DNA of 62,425 bases from DATJSN01 sp035504095. GTDB taxonomy: Bacteria > Planctomycetota > Phycisphaerae > WQYP01. The stretch lies in the NCBI GenBank assembly GCA_035504095.1, contig DATJSN010000077.1:1-62425 (forward strand), read 5' to 3'. The position numbers were made by a program, and so were the translations under genes. This document shows positions 51,278 to 61,434 of the stretch, piece after piece. Numbering within the stretch: position 1 is the stretch's first letter; the number at the start of each line of letters is the position of its first letter. The notes below the pieces were generated by a model. It searched no databases and was not told the DNA's origin. It worked only from the letters and a program-made list of their open reading frames with translations.

Positions 51278-53743
51278 ATGAGTATCCCAAAAGCGCAGCC
51301 TGAAGCGGTGACCCAAGTCAGCGGAAGTTTGCAGTCCCGCTTTGCGCTTGTTGCCGTTGATCAGGCCATTGATGCACTTCTGACTTATGCGGTGCCGCAG
51401 GAATTTACAGAACTTGTTCATCCCGGTTCGCGAGTGCTTGTGCCGCTGGGAAAGAGCAATCGAATGGTTAGTGGAACAGTATTGCGATTGACCAGCGATT
51501 CGACTACGAATGAATTTGCGGCAATTTCTGAAGAGGATTCCCCCGGTCGAACCAATGACCCAATAAAGGAATCCTCCACACTTTGGGATTTCTCACTTAG
51601 TCCGGAAAAAAGCGGGGCTGGAAAACCGACGGTCAAGGTAATCAAAATGGTTCTGACGGATACGAACCCTATTCCTCAGGACTTGCTTCGTTTGGCGGAG
51701 TGGATCGGCCGCTATTACTGCTGCCCGCTCGGCTTGGTTTTAAGCGCGATCGTGCCCGCCGCGGTGAAAAAAAACATCCGCATTCCCCGGCAAACATTTA
51801 TTCACGCTACAATGCCGCTCACCGAAGCGCTGGAATTGGCCGGCCGCAGTCGTTTTACGGCAAAAACCCGCACAATCCTCGAGCAAGCCCTGGCGGATGT
51901 TGCCCAACATGTCTTAGATGAAACAGAATTCCTGCAGCGCTGGAAAATAAGCAAACCCATGCTCAAACGCCTGGTCCAACTGGGGTTGGTGCAAAAAGAA
52001 AAACGATTTAAATTGCCGGAAAGCAAATTGCTGGGTCTGATTGAACCAGTTGAATTGCCAATTCCCGCTTTAGGCGTTAAATCCGCGAACAATTCAGCGC
52101 CGGCACTTACACCGGATCAGCAAAACGCACTGGATGAAATTTCTCTTTTGTTGGATCCTTCAAAATTTGCTGTGCGATTGATTCTTGGTGTAACTGGTTC
52201 AGGCAAAACTGAATTATATATACGGTGTATCCAGCGCGTGCTTGCCGCCGGTCGAAACGCGATCGTGTTGGTCCCGGAAATTTCGCTCACGGCCCAGGCC
52301 ATCGCTCGATTTACCCGCCGTTTCGATCATGTAGCGGTTCTGCACAGCGGCTTAAGCGATTCACAACGCCATCAGCACTGGCATGCAATCGCCACCGGTT
52401 GGGCACGGGTGGTGGTGGGGGCGCGATCGGCGATTTTCGCCCCGATGCCGAATCTGGGCCTGATCGTCGTGGATGAAGAACATGAAGCTTCTTATAAACA
52501 GGATAATGCACCGCGTTACCATGCCCGCGATACGGCCATCCGCCGCGCCCAGTTGGCGGGAGTTCCCGTACTGCTTGGATCCGCCACGCCGTCACTGGAG
52601 AGCTATTACAACACAGAGCACAATCCGCATTACAAATTACTGGAACTTAAATCACGGCCGCTTGGGCTTCAGATGCCCGACGTTGTTATCGTCGACATGA
52701 ATCGGGAGCGCCGCGAACGCCGCGGGCTCCATGCGTTGTCCAGCAGGCTGGAACACCATCTAAAACGCACGCTCGATGAACACAAACAGGCTATATTTCT
52801 CCTCAATCGCCGCGGATACGCCCATTACGTGGCTTGCGCCCGCTGCGAATGGGTGCTTTTATGCGATCGCTGTGACGCAACCATGGTGGTGCATAAATCT
52901 GTATCAACCTCCGGCCCCGGTGACACGGTTCAATGCCATTACTGCCTGACCAGCAAACTTTTTCCGAAGTGCTGCCCGATGTGCGGCTCCGGACTCATCA
53001 AACTCGGCCAGGGGACGCAGCGCGTGGAAGAAGAACTACGGCGAAAATTTCCTGCTGTGCGCCTGGCCCGCATGGACAGCGACTCGATGCGCCGCGGAGA
53101 AAATTACCGCGCGACGCTTCAGAAATTTGCGGTAGGGGAGCTTGATGTCTTGCTGGGCACCCAGATGATCGCCAAGGGTTTGGATTTTCCCAATGTCCGT
53201 TTGTCCGCGGTGCTAAATGCCGATTTAGCCATGACGGTGCCGGACTTCCGTGCCGCCGAAAGGACCTTTCAATTGATTTGTCAGGTGGCCGGGCGCAGCG
53301 GCCGCGCAGGAATTCGTGGATTGGTGATCGTGCAGACCATGCAGCCGCAGGAACCTGCGGTAATACATGCCGCGAACCATAATTACATGGGTTTTGTAAA
53401 TGGTGAATTGCCCGAGCGGGAAAAATTTGGCTATCCGCCTTGCACGCGTCTGGTCCGAATGGTCCTTTCAGATAAAAATGACAAGCTCGTGCATCGATCT
53501 GCGCAAAGCCTTTCTGAGACAATACGCCAAAGATCTTCAGGGCTACACGAAGTTATTCGGATGGAAGGTCCACAACCACCGGCCATGGCACGATTGAATG
53601 GACAATTCCGGGAGGAAATATTGCTTTTTGCATCTTCAGCACAACAATTGCAACAGCTACTCGCTCGACTGCGCATGGAAGGAACCTTCAGAAAGTTTCA
53701 AGGTATTTTGGATATTGATGTTGATCCGCTGTCTATGCAGTAG
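51278..53743 (+). CDS. priA: Primosomal helicase N' (PriA)
   Basis: 821 residues. Walker A is GVTGSGKTELYIR (about 308), Walker B is VVDEEHEASYKQD (about 404), and an eight-Cys zinc module follows (CARCEW, CDRCDATM, CHYCLTSKLFP, CCPMCGSG, about 525-570). The C-terminal helicase part has LLGTQMIAKGLDFPNVRLSA and VAGRSGRAG. It restarts stalled replication forks by assembling the primosome. The N-terminal domain carries a Ser/Thr/Glu-rich insertion around residues 85-110 not seen in E. coli PriA. Confidence 0.94.
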   Translation: MSIPKAQPEAVTQVSGSLQSRFALVAVDQAIDALLTYAVPQEFTELVHPGSRVLVPLGKSNRMVSGTVLRLTSDSTTNEFAAISEEDSPGRTNDPIKESSTLWDFSLSPEKSGAGKPTVKVIKMVLTDTNPIPQDLLRLAEWIGRYYCCPLGLVLSAIVPAAVKKNIRIPRQTFIHATMPLTEALELAGRSRFTAKTRTILEQALADVAQHVLDETEFLQRWKISKPMLKRLVQLGLVQKEKRFKLPESKLLGLIEPVELPIPALGVKSANNSAPALTPDQQNALDEISLLLDPSKFAVRLILGVTGSGKTELYIRCIQRVLAAGRNAIVLVPEISLTAQAIARFTRRFDHVAVLHSGLSDSQRHQHWHAIATGWARVVVGARSAIFAPMPNLGLIVVDEEHEASYKQDNAPRYHARDTAIRRAQLAGVPVLLGSATPSLESYYNTEHNPHYKLLELKSRPLGLQMPDVVIVDMNRERRERRGLHALSSRLEHHLKRTLDEHKQAIFLLNRRGYAHYVACARCEWVLLCDRCDATMVVHKSVSTSGPGDTVQCHYCLTSKLFPKCCPMCGSGLIKLGQGTQRVEEELRRKFPAVRLARMDSDSMRRGENYRATLQKFAVGELDVLLGTQMIAKGLDFPNVRLSAVLNADLAMTVPDFRAAERTFQLICQVAGRSGRAGIRGLVIVQTMQPQEPAVIHAANHNYMGFVNGELPEREKFGYPPCTRLVRMVLSDKNDKLVHRSAQSLSETIRQRSSGLHEVIRMEGPQPPAMARLNGQFREEILLFASSAQQLQQLLARLRMEGTFRKFQGILDIDVDPLSMQ

Positions 53744-53974
53744 CATGACGGAAGAATTATTCGTATAAACGTTATTTTATTTCTCATCTCCCGTCTCGAC
53801 GCAACTTCGCTATCTCGTTATACTTCGTCGCCGATTGGCTTGGTAGTCTATTAAAACAAAACTTTAACGAATTGGCAGTATATAGACGGCAGGAAACGAC
53901 ATCCCGCTAGAACCAAATCGTGGGTGAAAATAGGGTTTTGGGCGTCAAGCATGGCTTAGACAGGTTTATAAAAT

Positions 53975-54385
53975 ATGAGCAAAATACTTCTGGCCGTGTC
54001 AGAACAGTGGACGGTCGATAAACGCATCGATGCATTAGGACAATGGGCTAATCGCCTGGATGCTCCGATTCTGGTTGTGCATGTTGTCGCGGGAATGGCG
54101 GAAAACGAGGGACAGGAGTCATCTGGCGAACAGACCTTGAAGCAGGTTACAGCCCGTCTCAGACAGAGCACGCCGCGCGTGGAATCACTGTTACTGTTCG
54201 CCAACGATTTGGTCGACGCTTTGCTTAAAACCGCTCAGGAACATCAGATAACAATGATTGTATTAGGGCTTTCCCGCCAGGGAGTTATTGAGCGGCTTAT
54301 TGAAGGCAACGTGCAACGCGCCGTGCTGAATTCCAGTCGTCTGCCGGTATTAGCGCTCCCCCCAGACTGGGACGGAACGATTTAA
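53975..54385 (+). CDS. Universal stress protein family
   Basis: 136 residues. Open sheet KILLAVSEQWTVDKRIDALG, central helix TLKQVTARLRQ and C-terminal ITMIVLGLSRQGVIERLIEG...VQRAVLNSSRLPVLAL. The G-x-S-R-x-G...G-x-x-x-x-x-x-x-x-x-S/T pattern is the UspA nucleotide pocket, here with the S-R-Q-G variant. Single domain. It stands alone after priA with about 230 bases of non-coding DNA upstream. Probably a stress-responsive cytoplasmic protein. Confidence 0.82.
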   Translation: MSKILLAVSEQWTVDKRIDALGQWANRLDAPILVVHVVAGMAENEGQESSGEQTLKQVTARLRQSTPRVESLLLFANDLVDALLKTAQEHQITMIVLGLSRQGVIERLIEGNVQRAVLNSSRLPVLALPPDWDGTI

Positions 54386-54417
54386 TTAAAAGTGTTGTTT
54401 GTCAACAGCAACAGTAA

Positions 54418-56958
54418 CTATAGCTTGTTGTCGGCATCAGATCGCAAAATGTATGTCATGTTTGCCTGAGTTGGAAATACGACAACATTCGGTTCCGGTC
54501 GCTCAACAGCAATAAATTGGTCGGTAGCATTTGAACTGACTTGCACATTTACCGGCGTGCGAACCCGAGCCCGCGAGCCAATGGTGGAAGTCAGACTAGC
54601 CTCAAGCAGTGTTCCATCCATCCATGACATATTTACGGTAAATCCACCGCGAGCGCGCAGGCCTTTTACGCTGCCGCTCGGCCATGCCTTGGGCAGTGCG
54701 GGAACCAGACTAATTTCGCCGCGCTGGCTTTGCAGCAATATTTCACCAATGGCCGCCGCAGCGCCCAAATTCCCGTCAATCTGAAATGGCGGATATTTAT
54801 TAAAAAGATTCGGATACAAGCTGGTGGCCATTAGGCGAGCTAACTGTCCCCAGGCTCTTTGAGCATCAAGGAAACGTGACCAAAGGCAGGATCGCCAGGC
54901 CATACTCCATTCCTTGGCCCCCATATCGCCGCGAACAATAAGCGATTTGCGCGCCGCCGCTGCCAGTTCAGGCGTGTCCTTCAGTGTAATCTGATCGCCG
55001 GGATAAACGGCAAACAAGTGAGAAGTATGTCGGTGATGAATATCGGTTTCAGTAAACTCTTCGATCCATTCCAGCAGGCGTCCGTCTTTTTTACTGATCT
55101 GCAGCGGCGGCAATCGGTCCAATGTGGTCTGGCATTCAGCGCGAAATGCTTCGTCGATACCAAGTATTTGGCTCGCCTCGATACAGTGTGTGAGCAGATC
55201 GTGAATGATTTCCAGGTCCATTGTTGGAGCATAGGTTATTTCGGCGACCTGGCCGTTGGGCAGTTTGTATTTATTTTCCGGCGACACCGAGGGCAAACTG
55301 ACCAGCTTGCCGGGGCATGCGCTGATATCCGGAGCAACCACAAGGTAATCAATAATGAACCGTGCCGATCCGGACATAAGCGGATATGCTCTTTGAGTGA
55401 GAAATTCCTTGTCTCCACTGAATGCATAATGTTCCCAAAGATGCTGGCACATCCATGCTCCACCCATGGGCCAGACTCCCACAGCACTATCGGCTGGTGC
55501 GGTAAAGCCATACGGATCCGTCAGATGATGTACAACCCAGCCGCGGCAACCATACATTTCCTTTGCCGTCTGCGAGCCCGGTTCGACAAGCATTTCTATC
55601 AGGTCGAAAAGCGGTTGATGGCATTCTGATAAATTGCACACTTCCGCCGGCCAGTAATTCATCTGAATGTTAATGTTGGTGTGATAATCGCTGTTCCATG
55701 AAGCCATGAGCTTGTCGTTCCACATCCCTTGAAGATTGGCCGGCATGGATCCGGGTCGCGAACAACTGATAAGCAGATAGCGGGCGTATTGAAAATAAGT
55801 GACAACCAGACCTGGATCGGCTTGACCTGAAGCCAGCCGCGTGATGCGCTCATCGGTGGGCAGCGATTCAACTTCCGGACCGGCGGGGCCAATGTCCAAA
55901 TCCACGCGCTGGAATAGTTTTTGGTAGTCGGCCAAATGCGCTGCCAGCAGATCGTCGTATGTTTTTGTTGCGGCTTTAGCCAGAGTCTGGCGGCAGAGTT
56001 GATCAGGATCATCGCCGTGATAATCGGTGGCGCCGGCAATTAACAGTAAAAAAGAATCCGCGGTGGCAATGAAAAGTTTGCCTCCATTGGCCGTGATCGA
56101 TTGTTTACCACTTGGAATTACAAGAAGTTGTGCTTCAAAGCGTTCAGCCGGCGTGGGGGGACTGTTGGCGTACTGTGCGATGATTTGCCCCTTAAGGATC
56201 AGGCAATGCGGATCGGATGGATCGTTTGTACAAATGGCGTCCTTTTCGCGCGTCATGGAGATGTTTGCGATGTTTGAATTGGTCTGACGGAGCTGATCAC
56301 ATGAAAAACGCACGACAATCACATTGTCAGGAGCGGAAGCGAACATTTCGCGTGTATATGTTCCTCCGTTGAGTTGATATTGCACTGTAGCCACACCGGT
56401 CTGAAGGTTCAGGCTGCGGCGATAATTTTGCACGCCAGTCGATATACCATTGCGCTGGATCAACGGAAGATCAACCAGAAGATCGCATAACGGCTGGTAA
56501 GACCGGATGCGCGGCGGCACAGCCAGCATGGTTTGGGTAATCAGGTTGGTGGCTTCAATGCACTTATTTTCAAAAATGAGCTGGCGTATTTGAGGCAAAT
56601 TATTGAGAGACGCCGGATTGTTTACATTGCGTTTATAACCTTCCCAAACGGTATCTTCATTGAGTTGCAGATGTTCGGATTCAACGCCGCCGAAAATCAT
56701 GGCTCCCAGACGTCCATTGCCGATGGGCAGAGCTTCGGTCCATTGCACCGCGGGCTGTTTGTACCAGAGCGCCAGCTTGTTTAAAATTTGCGCCTCTGTC
56801 GCTGGCGTTGATGACGATGATGTTGCTGTTTGATCGCCAAATATTTTGCCGTTGGTCAGGGATGTCGCCGCAATTCCCGCGCCCGCGGTCAGGGTTCCAG
56901 CAAGCAGTTGACGGCGAGATAAATGCTGATTTTTTTGCCCTTTGTCGTTCTGCCTCAT
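54418..56958 (-). CDS. GH95-family alpha-L-fucosidase, Tat-exported
   Basis: About 846 residues from the ATG at 56958; the frame opens at 57282 within the upstream gene but the extra residues are non-family. The signal is a twin-arginine motif (HLSRRQLLAGTLTAGAGIAA). Then WTEALPIGNGRLGAMIFGG and QLNEDTVWEGY open the GH95 catalytic region, and SWNSDYHTNINIQMNYWPAE contains the two Asn residues that help position the water in the family. It hydrolyses alpha-1,2-fucosyl (and related galactosyl) linkages on plant or algal glycans. It is downstream of the GH35 gene on the same strand. Confidence 0.88.
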   Translation of the reverse strand: MRQNDKGQKNQHLSRRQLLAGTLTAGAGIAATSLTNGKIFGDQTATSSSSTPATEAQILNKLALWYKQPAVQWTEALPIGNGRLGAMIFGGVESEHLQLNEDTVWEGYKRNVNNPASLNNLPQIRQLIFENKCIEATNLITQTMLAVPPRIRSYQPLCDLLVDLPLIQRNGISTGVQNYRRSLNLQTGVATVQYQLNGGTYTREMFASAPDNVIVVRFSCDQLRQTNSNIANISMTREKDAICTNDPSDPHCLILKGQIIAQYANSPPTPAERFEAQLLVIPSGKQSITANGGKLFIATADSFLLLIAGATDYHGDDPDQLCRQTLAKAATKTYDDLLAAHLADYQKLFQRVDLDIGPAGPEVESLPTDERITRLASGQADPGLVVTYFQYARYLLISCSRPGSMPANLQGMWNDKLMASWNSDYHTNINIQMNYWPAEVCNLSECHQPLFDLIEMLVEPGSQTAKEMYGCRGWVVHHLTDPYGFTAPADSAVGVWPMGGAWMCQHLWEHYAFSGDKEFLTQRAYPLMSGSARFIIDYLVVAPDISACPGKLVSLPSVSPENKYKLPNGQVAEITYAPTMDLEIIHDLLTHCIEASQILGIDEAFRAECQTTLDRLPPLQISKKDGRLLEWIEEFTETDIHHRHTSHLFAVYPGDQITLKDTPELAAAARKSLIVRGDMGAKEWSMAWRSCLWSRFLDAQRAWGQLARLMATSLYPNLFNKYPPFQIDGNLGAAAAIGEILLQSQRGEISLVPALPKAWPSGSVKGLRARGGFTVNMSWMDGTLLEASLTSTIGSRARVRTPVNVQVSSNATDQFIAVERPEPNVVVFPTQANMTYILRSDADNKL

Positions 56959-57013
56959 AAAAGCGTTATCCTTCGCAACAAGTATGATTTTAGCAGGGAG
57001 ATACTTTTGCTTA

Positions 57014-59443
57014 TCAATCATGCGATATGCCGCGATACTCCGCGTACGCCGTATACGGAACAATCGATGCGGATAAAACGCCCGCCGGTTTATCCACGCC
57101 GCGCAGGCACAGGACGATAACATTTTTATTGCCCGGGCCGGTGTTGAGCCAGCAATCGGGAAGGAAAAAGTCTTTTTGCCCGCCATTCTGCCAATAGCGC
57201 CCGATGTTGTGACCATTAATAAAAATAAAGCCGTTGCCTGATGCCTCAAGATGAATGCACCAGGGGACCCACACACTGGCATCCACGACAGGGAGCGTGA
57301 AGGTCATGCGATGCCATGTCAGCAGCCCCGAAGCGCCGCCCCCCACAGCCTGCTGTAATAGATTTATTTTTGCCCACGATGAATCATCAAATTCCGGGTT
57401 CTGCCAACCAAGCCCGATACCCGTCGGTCCGCCACCATATTGGAGCATCTGCGCCGCTTTATCATCGGTAACAATCGGTGGTGGCGGCTCAACGTTAACA
57501 CCAGCGATTCCCGAAAGCTTCTCCATTGACATTCCGGTATTGGTGTGCCCATAGTCTTCATAGACCAGATAAAGCTGATTGGTAGTATTACTTGTAGTAA
57601 TAACATCAGCCGGAAGATCGAGCGCGGCCGGCGTCACGCCGTCTTTTCTGGAAAATAACACTATTCCATTGAATTGTGCCGTCACACCTCCCGGGTTTAA
57701 TTGTTCAATGCGCAACGATGTAGGCGCTGGCCCTTGAATGGCATTAATGCTGTTGTAATAACTGAATCCGCCAATGTAATCGCCCAGGCTCGCCAGTGAA
57801 TCCGGTTTTGGTCCCCAGACACTCGGCACGGCATCCGCCTCCGAACGAACTTCAGTAATCGCGACTGGACCGGGTAGATTCGTCGGTCGTGGCGGAAGCG
57901 TCTGCGTCTCCGGCAGCCAATGGGCCGCTTCATTGCGATTTACCGCCGGCAGGTAAAATATTTTTGCCCCAAATGGTTCCAACTCGTAATCAAAACTGAT
58001 CGATGGTCCGTCGTCGATGCTTACAGCAGCTGTGCCTTTGCGCTCCTCTTTATTCTGGCTAGTGCGGATAAAAATGTAATAACTACCATCTAGCGCCTTA
58101 CGTGCCGCAACCTCAACATCATCCTGTGTCGTCTGAGCTTTAACCTTCACAGCCACAGATTGCGCCAGTGTTGTTCCATGCTTTTGGAGCATTTTCGCAA
58201 TGGCTTTAACGCGTAGAAATTTTTCCCCCACGCCGCCGCACTCGCGAATGGGCGCGGAATAATCATAAGAAGTGGAAATGTTCCTTGCAGCCCAGGCATC
58301 CATGTTGGTGCCGCCGAAGACCATGTAATAGTTCATCAGAGTCACGCCGCATTGCAGGCACATCATCGTCAGGTTGTTAATCTGGGCCGGGCCAAGGCTG
58401 GGCGTGTAATAATCCGAATCGGTGCGGAACGATTGCGGGCCGGTCACTTTATCAAACCAGCCGCCCTGCAGTTCCGCAGTCATCAGCGGAGCGTCGGGCT
58501 GCTCTCTGGCCATGGTGGTGAGGGCTTTCTCCGTCTTGGGGATATTGAATCGGGGATATTCATCCGTCGCGTAGAACATCTGCCGGATTACAGGGTCGGC
58601 GCTGCCGATGACGCAGGTGCTGTAATTGACGAAGAGTGGAACGTCAATACCGCAACTCCAGGCTTGCCGGGCCAAAGCGCCCAGAACCTTTCTCTGGGCT
58701 TGGTCCGATACCCACTTTACAAACTTATATTCATTTTCCACCTGGAATAAGATAACGCCGGGCTCGCCCGGTTTTTTGCGCGTGATCTGGTGCGGCGCGA
58801 TGACCGGACAAACGGCCTTGTACCAGTGCCGGCTCCAGGCGATAAAATCAGGATCGTCGGTTCGCAGCCACGCGCCTTTATTTTGCTCGCCTGTGTATCC
58901 GGGTGGCTTTTTTGTCAGCAGCCATTGCGGGAAACCGCCGGTGTTCCACTCGGCGCAAACGTACGGACCTGGACGCATGGAAACATATAAGCCGAATTCT
59001 TCGGCCATTGTGAGCCAGTCTTCCAAGTCGGTCAGATCGACTTTGGAAAAATCATCCACGGAATCCGGCATTTGGCGCTCATGATAGTTCCACATCACGT
59101 ATACCTGGACCGTGTTGAAACCGGCGTCTTTGATTTTTTCAAACCGCGCTCGCCACAGCGGTTTGGGGCAACGACAATAATGGAACTCCCCGGAGTACAT
59201 CAGAAATGGTTTGTTTTCCACGTATAGGCACTGGCTGTCATAGCGTACGCGATCGGGATGGCTGAATTGGCGCGGCGGAAGATTCTGGATGCTGTTCTGC
59301 GTTGTTGATGGAGCCGTTGTTGGCGCCGTCATCGCCGCTGTCGATTCGGTGCAACCTTCAAATAATCCGGCGGCCGAAGCCAGCCCGACAATCCGTAAAA
59401 AATTTCGCCGATCAATTCCGGCAAAAAGATATTCATCACCCAT
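57014..59443 (-). CDS. GH35-family beta-galactosidase, Tat lipoprotein
   Basis: 809 residues. GIDRRNFLRIVGLASAAG is a twin-arginine signal ending in the lipobox FEGC (Cys at about 30), so the enzyme is lipid-anchored outside. FLMYSGEFHYCRCPKPLWRA and GLYVSMRPGPYVCAEWNTGG open the family, ILFQVENEY (about 236) contains the acid/base Glu and PLMTAELQGGWFDK the nucleophile Glu. AGGAGG precedes the ATG. Hydrolyses terminal beta-galactose from polysaccharides. The two glycosidases form one operon, which suggests a fucosylated galactan or xyloglucan-type target. Confidence 0.88.
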   Translation of the reverse strand: MGDEYLFAGIDRRNFLRIVGLASAAGLFEGCTESTAAMTAPTTAPSTTQNSIQNLPPRQFSHPDRVRYDSQCLYVENKPFLMYSGEFHYCRCPKPLWRARFEKIKDAGFNTVQVYVMWNYHERQMPDSVDDFSKVDLTDLEDWLTMAEEFGLYVSMRPGPYVCAEWNTGGFPQWLLTKKPPGYTGEQNKGAWLRTDDPDFIAWSRHWYKAVCPVIAPHQITRKKPGEPGVILFQVENEYKFVKWVSDQAQRKVLGALARQAWSCGIDVPLFVNYSTCVIGSADPVIRQMFYATDEYPRFNIPKTEKALTTMAREQPDAPLMTAELQGGWFDKVTGPQSFRTDSDYYTPSLGPAQINNLTMMCLQCGVTLMNYYMVFGGTNMDAWAARNISTSYDYSAPIRECGGVGEKFLRVKAIAKMLQKHGTTLAQSVAVKVKAQTTQDDVEVAARKALDGSYYIFIRTSQNKEERKGTAAVSIDDGPSISFDYELEPFGAKIFYLPAVNRNEAAHWLPETQTLPPRPTNLPGPVAITEVRSEADAVPSVWGPKPDSLASLGDYIGGFSYYNSINAIQGPAPTSLRIEQLNPGGVTAQFNGIVLFSRKDGVTPAALDLPADVITTSNTTNQLYLVYEDYGHTNTGMSMEKLSGIAGVNVEPPPPIVTDDKAAQMLQYGGGPTGIGLGWQNPEFDDSSWAKINLLQQAVGGGASGLLTWHRMTFTLPVVDASVWVPWCIHLEASGNGFIFINGHNIGRYWQNGGQKDFFLPDCWLNTGPGNKNVIVLCLRGVDKPAGVLSASIVPYTAYAEYRGISHD

Positions 59444-59555
59444 TACGCCGCCTCCTGATGAACGCTCAAAACCGTCGATTACAGTAAGTACATTATCATG
59501 ACGCTTTGTGCCTGCAACATCTGTTATTGGTGGAGTTTTGAAACTTCAAGTTTAC

Positions 59556-60008
59556 TCAGTGTTCGGTTGCGGCGGACTGGGTGGTCGTGGCCATGGGTTG
59601 CGTTGTTGGAGTTCTGGCTGGCGGGGCGGGCCGTGTCGTAATAATGGTCATATTACCCTGTTCCTGAATCTGCATAATGGTTGGCGGCGGGGCCGTAATT
59701 GTAACCGGTTGGGCTGGTTGCGCCGGCTGTACTGCCGGTCCAATGGCTCCCAGGATCGTTGAAGTTTTGGCCGGCTGTCCAGGTTGATTCGGAAATTCGG
59801 TAACCAGTATGGCATGAGGCGGTTGAGTCCTCAAAGCATAAGTGGATTGGCCCTGGAAAGTGGGTGATTGAACTCCCTCAGGTGGATTGCTGTCGTGTGT
59901 GTGTGTTTGCTGACAGGCTGATAGTACTGTGAAAACAATAACCGAAAAAATCAAAGCCACGCCGGTAGAAAACTTGCTATGAAAGATATTGATATCTGAA
60001 AAACGCAC
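59556..60008 (-). CDS. Lipoprotein, Pro/Thr/Gln-rich, unknown
   Basis: 150 residues. The signal peptide ends in the lipobox VLSAC (Cys at about 32). The mature part is low-complexity, mainly Pro, Gln, Thr and Ala (QPAQPAQPVTITAPPPTIMQ), with no fold recognised. It starts 15 bases after the trpB stop, so it is probably co-transcribed with trpB, an unusual neighbour for a tryptophan-synthesis gene. Likely a surface or periplasmic spacer protein. Confidence 0.65.
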   Translation of the reverse strand: MRFSDINIFHSKFSTGVALIFSVIVFTVLSACQQTHTHDSNPPEGVQSPTFQGQSTYALRTQPPHAILVTEFPNQPGQPAKTSTILGAIGPAVQPAQPAQPVTITAPPPTIMQIQEQGNMTIITTRPAPPARTPTTQPMATTTQSAATEH

Positions 60009-60023
60009 AATCCGGCTCCTTCC

Positions 60024-61295
60024 TTACTTCTCTTCCGTTAGTCGCGCTACTTCCATGCAATCCTTATCGCCGCGTCCGCTGAGATTAATTACCAACGTCT
60101 GATCCTTGCTCATTGTACGAGCTTTTTTGATTGCATGAGCGATCGCATGTGCCGATTCAAGTGCGGGAATAATTCCCTCCAGCCGTGCCGTTATGCCGAA
60201 AGCCTCGAGCGCCTCGGCGTCGGTAATGGAAACGTACTCAACGCGGCCGGTGTCTTTCCAATAGGCGTGTTCCGGACCTACACCGGGATAATCCAGGCCA
60301 GCGCTCACGCTATGTACATCTGCAGTCTGACCATCCTCATTCTGTAAGACGTAAGAGAGTGAACCGTGCAATACGCCGGGTTGACCCATGCTCAGTGCGG
60401 CGGCGTGCTGACCCAATGCGGAGCCGCGACCACCAGCCTCCACGCCAATGAGTTTCACAGCGGTGTCTTCAATGAAAGGATAAAAAATCCCCGCGGAGTT
60501 CGAACCTCCTCCAACGCAGGCGACGATCGTATCAGGCAGGCGGCCAAGCGAATCCGTCGCTTGCTGACGCGTTTCGGTTCCAATCACGCTTTGAAAATCG
60601 CGGACAATTTGCGGAAATGGGTGCGGGCCAACCACGCTGCCGATAATGTAATGCGTATGGGTAACCGAGCCCATCCAGTCACGCATGGCTTCATTCGTCG
60701 CGTCCTTCAGGGTACGCGATCCGGTTTCCACCGCTATCACGCGGGCTCCCAAAAGACGCATCCGGAAAACATTCAGCGATTGACGGCGGATATCTTCCGA
60801 GCCCATGTATACATCACAGCTTAAACCAAACGCCGCGGCCGCGGTAGCGGTTCCCACGCCATGCTGGCCGGCGCCGGTTTCAGCGATAACGCGTTTTTTC
60901 CCCATGCGCAGAGTAAGCAGTCCTTGACCTATGGTGTTATTGATTTTGTGAGCGCCGGTATGGGCAAGGTCTTCACGTTTAAAGAAAATTTTTGCCCCAC
61001 CAGCATGCTGAGTCAGCCGCTGGGCGAAATAGAGCGGCGTAGGCCGGCCGGCGAACTGCCGGAGGTAATATTCAAGCTCTTTTTGGAATTCCGGATCGCG
61101 GCGGGCACGCTGGTATTCATCAGCGAGCTGCTGTACGGCAACCATAAGCGTTTCCGGCACATAAACTCCGCCATAAGGACCAAAATGCCCGTGGGCATCG
61201 GGAACATGACTAGAGGCCCTGACACCCTTGACGCCGTCGGCTACCTGGCGTGAAGACAAGCGGGACGGCGGGGTTATGGTCTGAGTTTGATTCAT
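60024..61295 (-). CDS. trpB: Tryptophan synthase beta chain
   Basis: 423 residues. GPYGGVYVPETLM, then FFKREDLAHTGAHKINNTIG with the PLP lysine (about 117), ETGAGQHGVGTATAAAAFGL and CVGGGSNSAGIFYPF (phosphate-binding loop for PLP). Converts indole and serine to tryptophan. GAGGAATCC sits before the ATG. It is the standard TrpB1 type. No trpA follows; a lipoprotein gene comes next, so the alpha subunit must be elsewhere. No leader peptide is apparent upstream. Confidence 0.95.
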   Translation of the reverse strand: MNQTQTITPPSRLSSRQVADGVKGVRASSHVPDAHGHFGPYGGVYVPETLMVAVQQLADEYQRARRDPEFQKELEYYLRQFAGRPTPLYFAQRLTQHAGGAKIFFKREDLAHTGAHKINNTIGQGLLTLRMGKKRVIAETGAGQHGVGTATAAAAFGLSCDVYMGSEDIRRQSLNVFRMRLLGARVIAVETGSRTLKDATNEAMRDWMGSVTHTHYIIGSVVGPHPFPQIVRDFQSVIGTETRQQATDSLGRLPDTIVACVGGGSNSAGIFYPFIEDTAVKLIGVEAGGRGSALGQHAAALSMGQPGVLHGSLSYVLQNEDGQTADVHSVSAGLDYPGVGPEHAYWKDTGRVEYVSITDAEALEAFGITARLEGIIPALESAHAIAHAIKKARTMSKDQTLVINLSGRGDKDCMEVARLTEEK

Positions 61296-61434
61296 CAGGA
61301 TTCCTCAATAGGCTTGCAGCATCATAGGAGCCAAAGGCATCCGATGACAATGGCTTATTGCGACATTAATGCATTGGATTGTTGGCCATGTTTTCATATA
61401 GACTTTGGAAAAATCCTTGTGCCGGAAGTGTTAA

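Noticed and set aside
53744..53974. Small gene in the gap after priA
   Set aside because: No frame of useful length with a start site; only A/T-rich filler visible.
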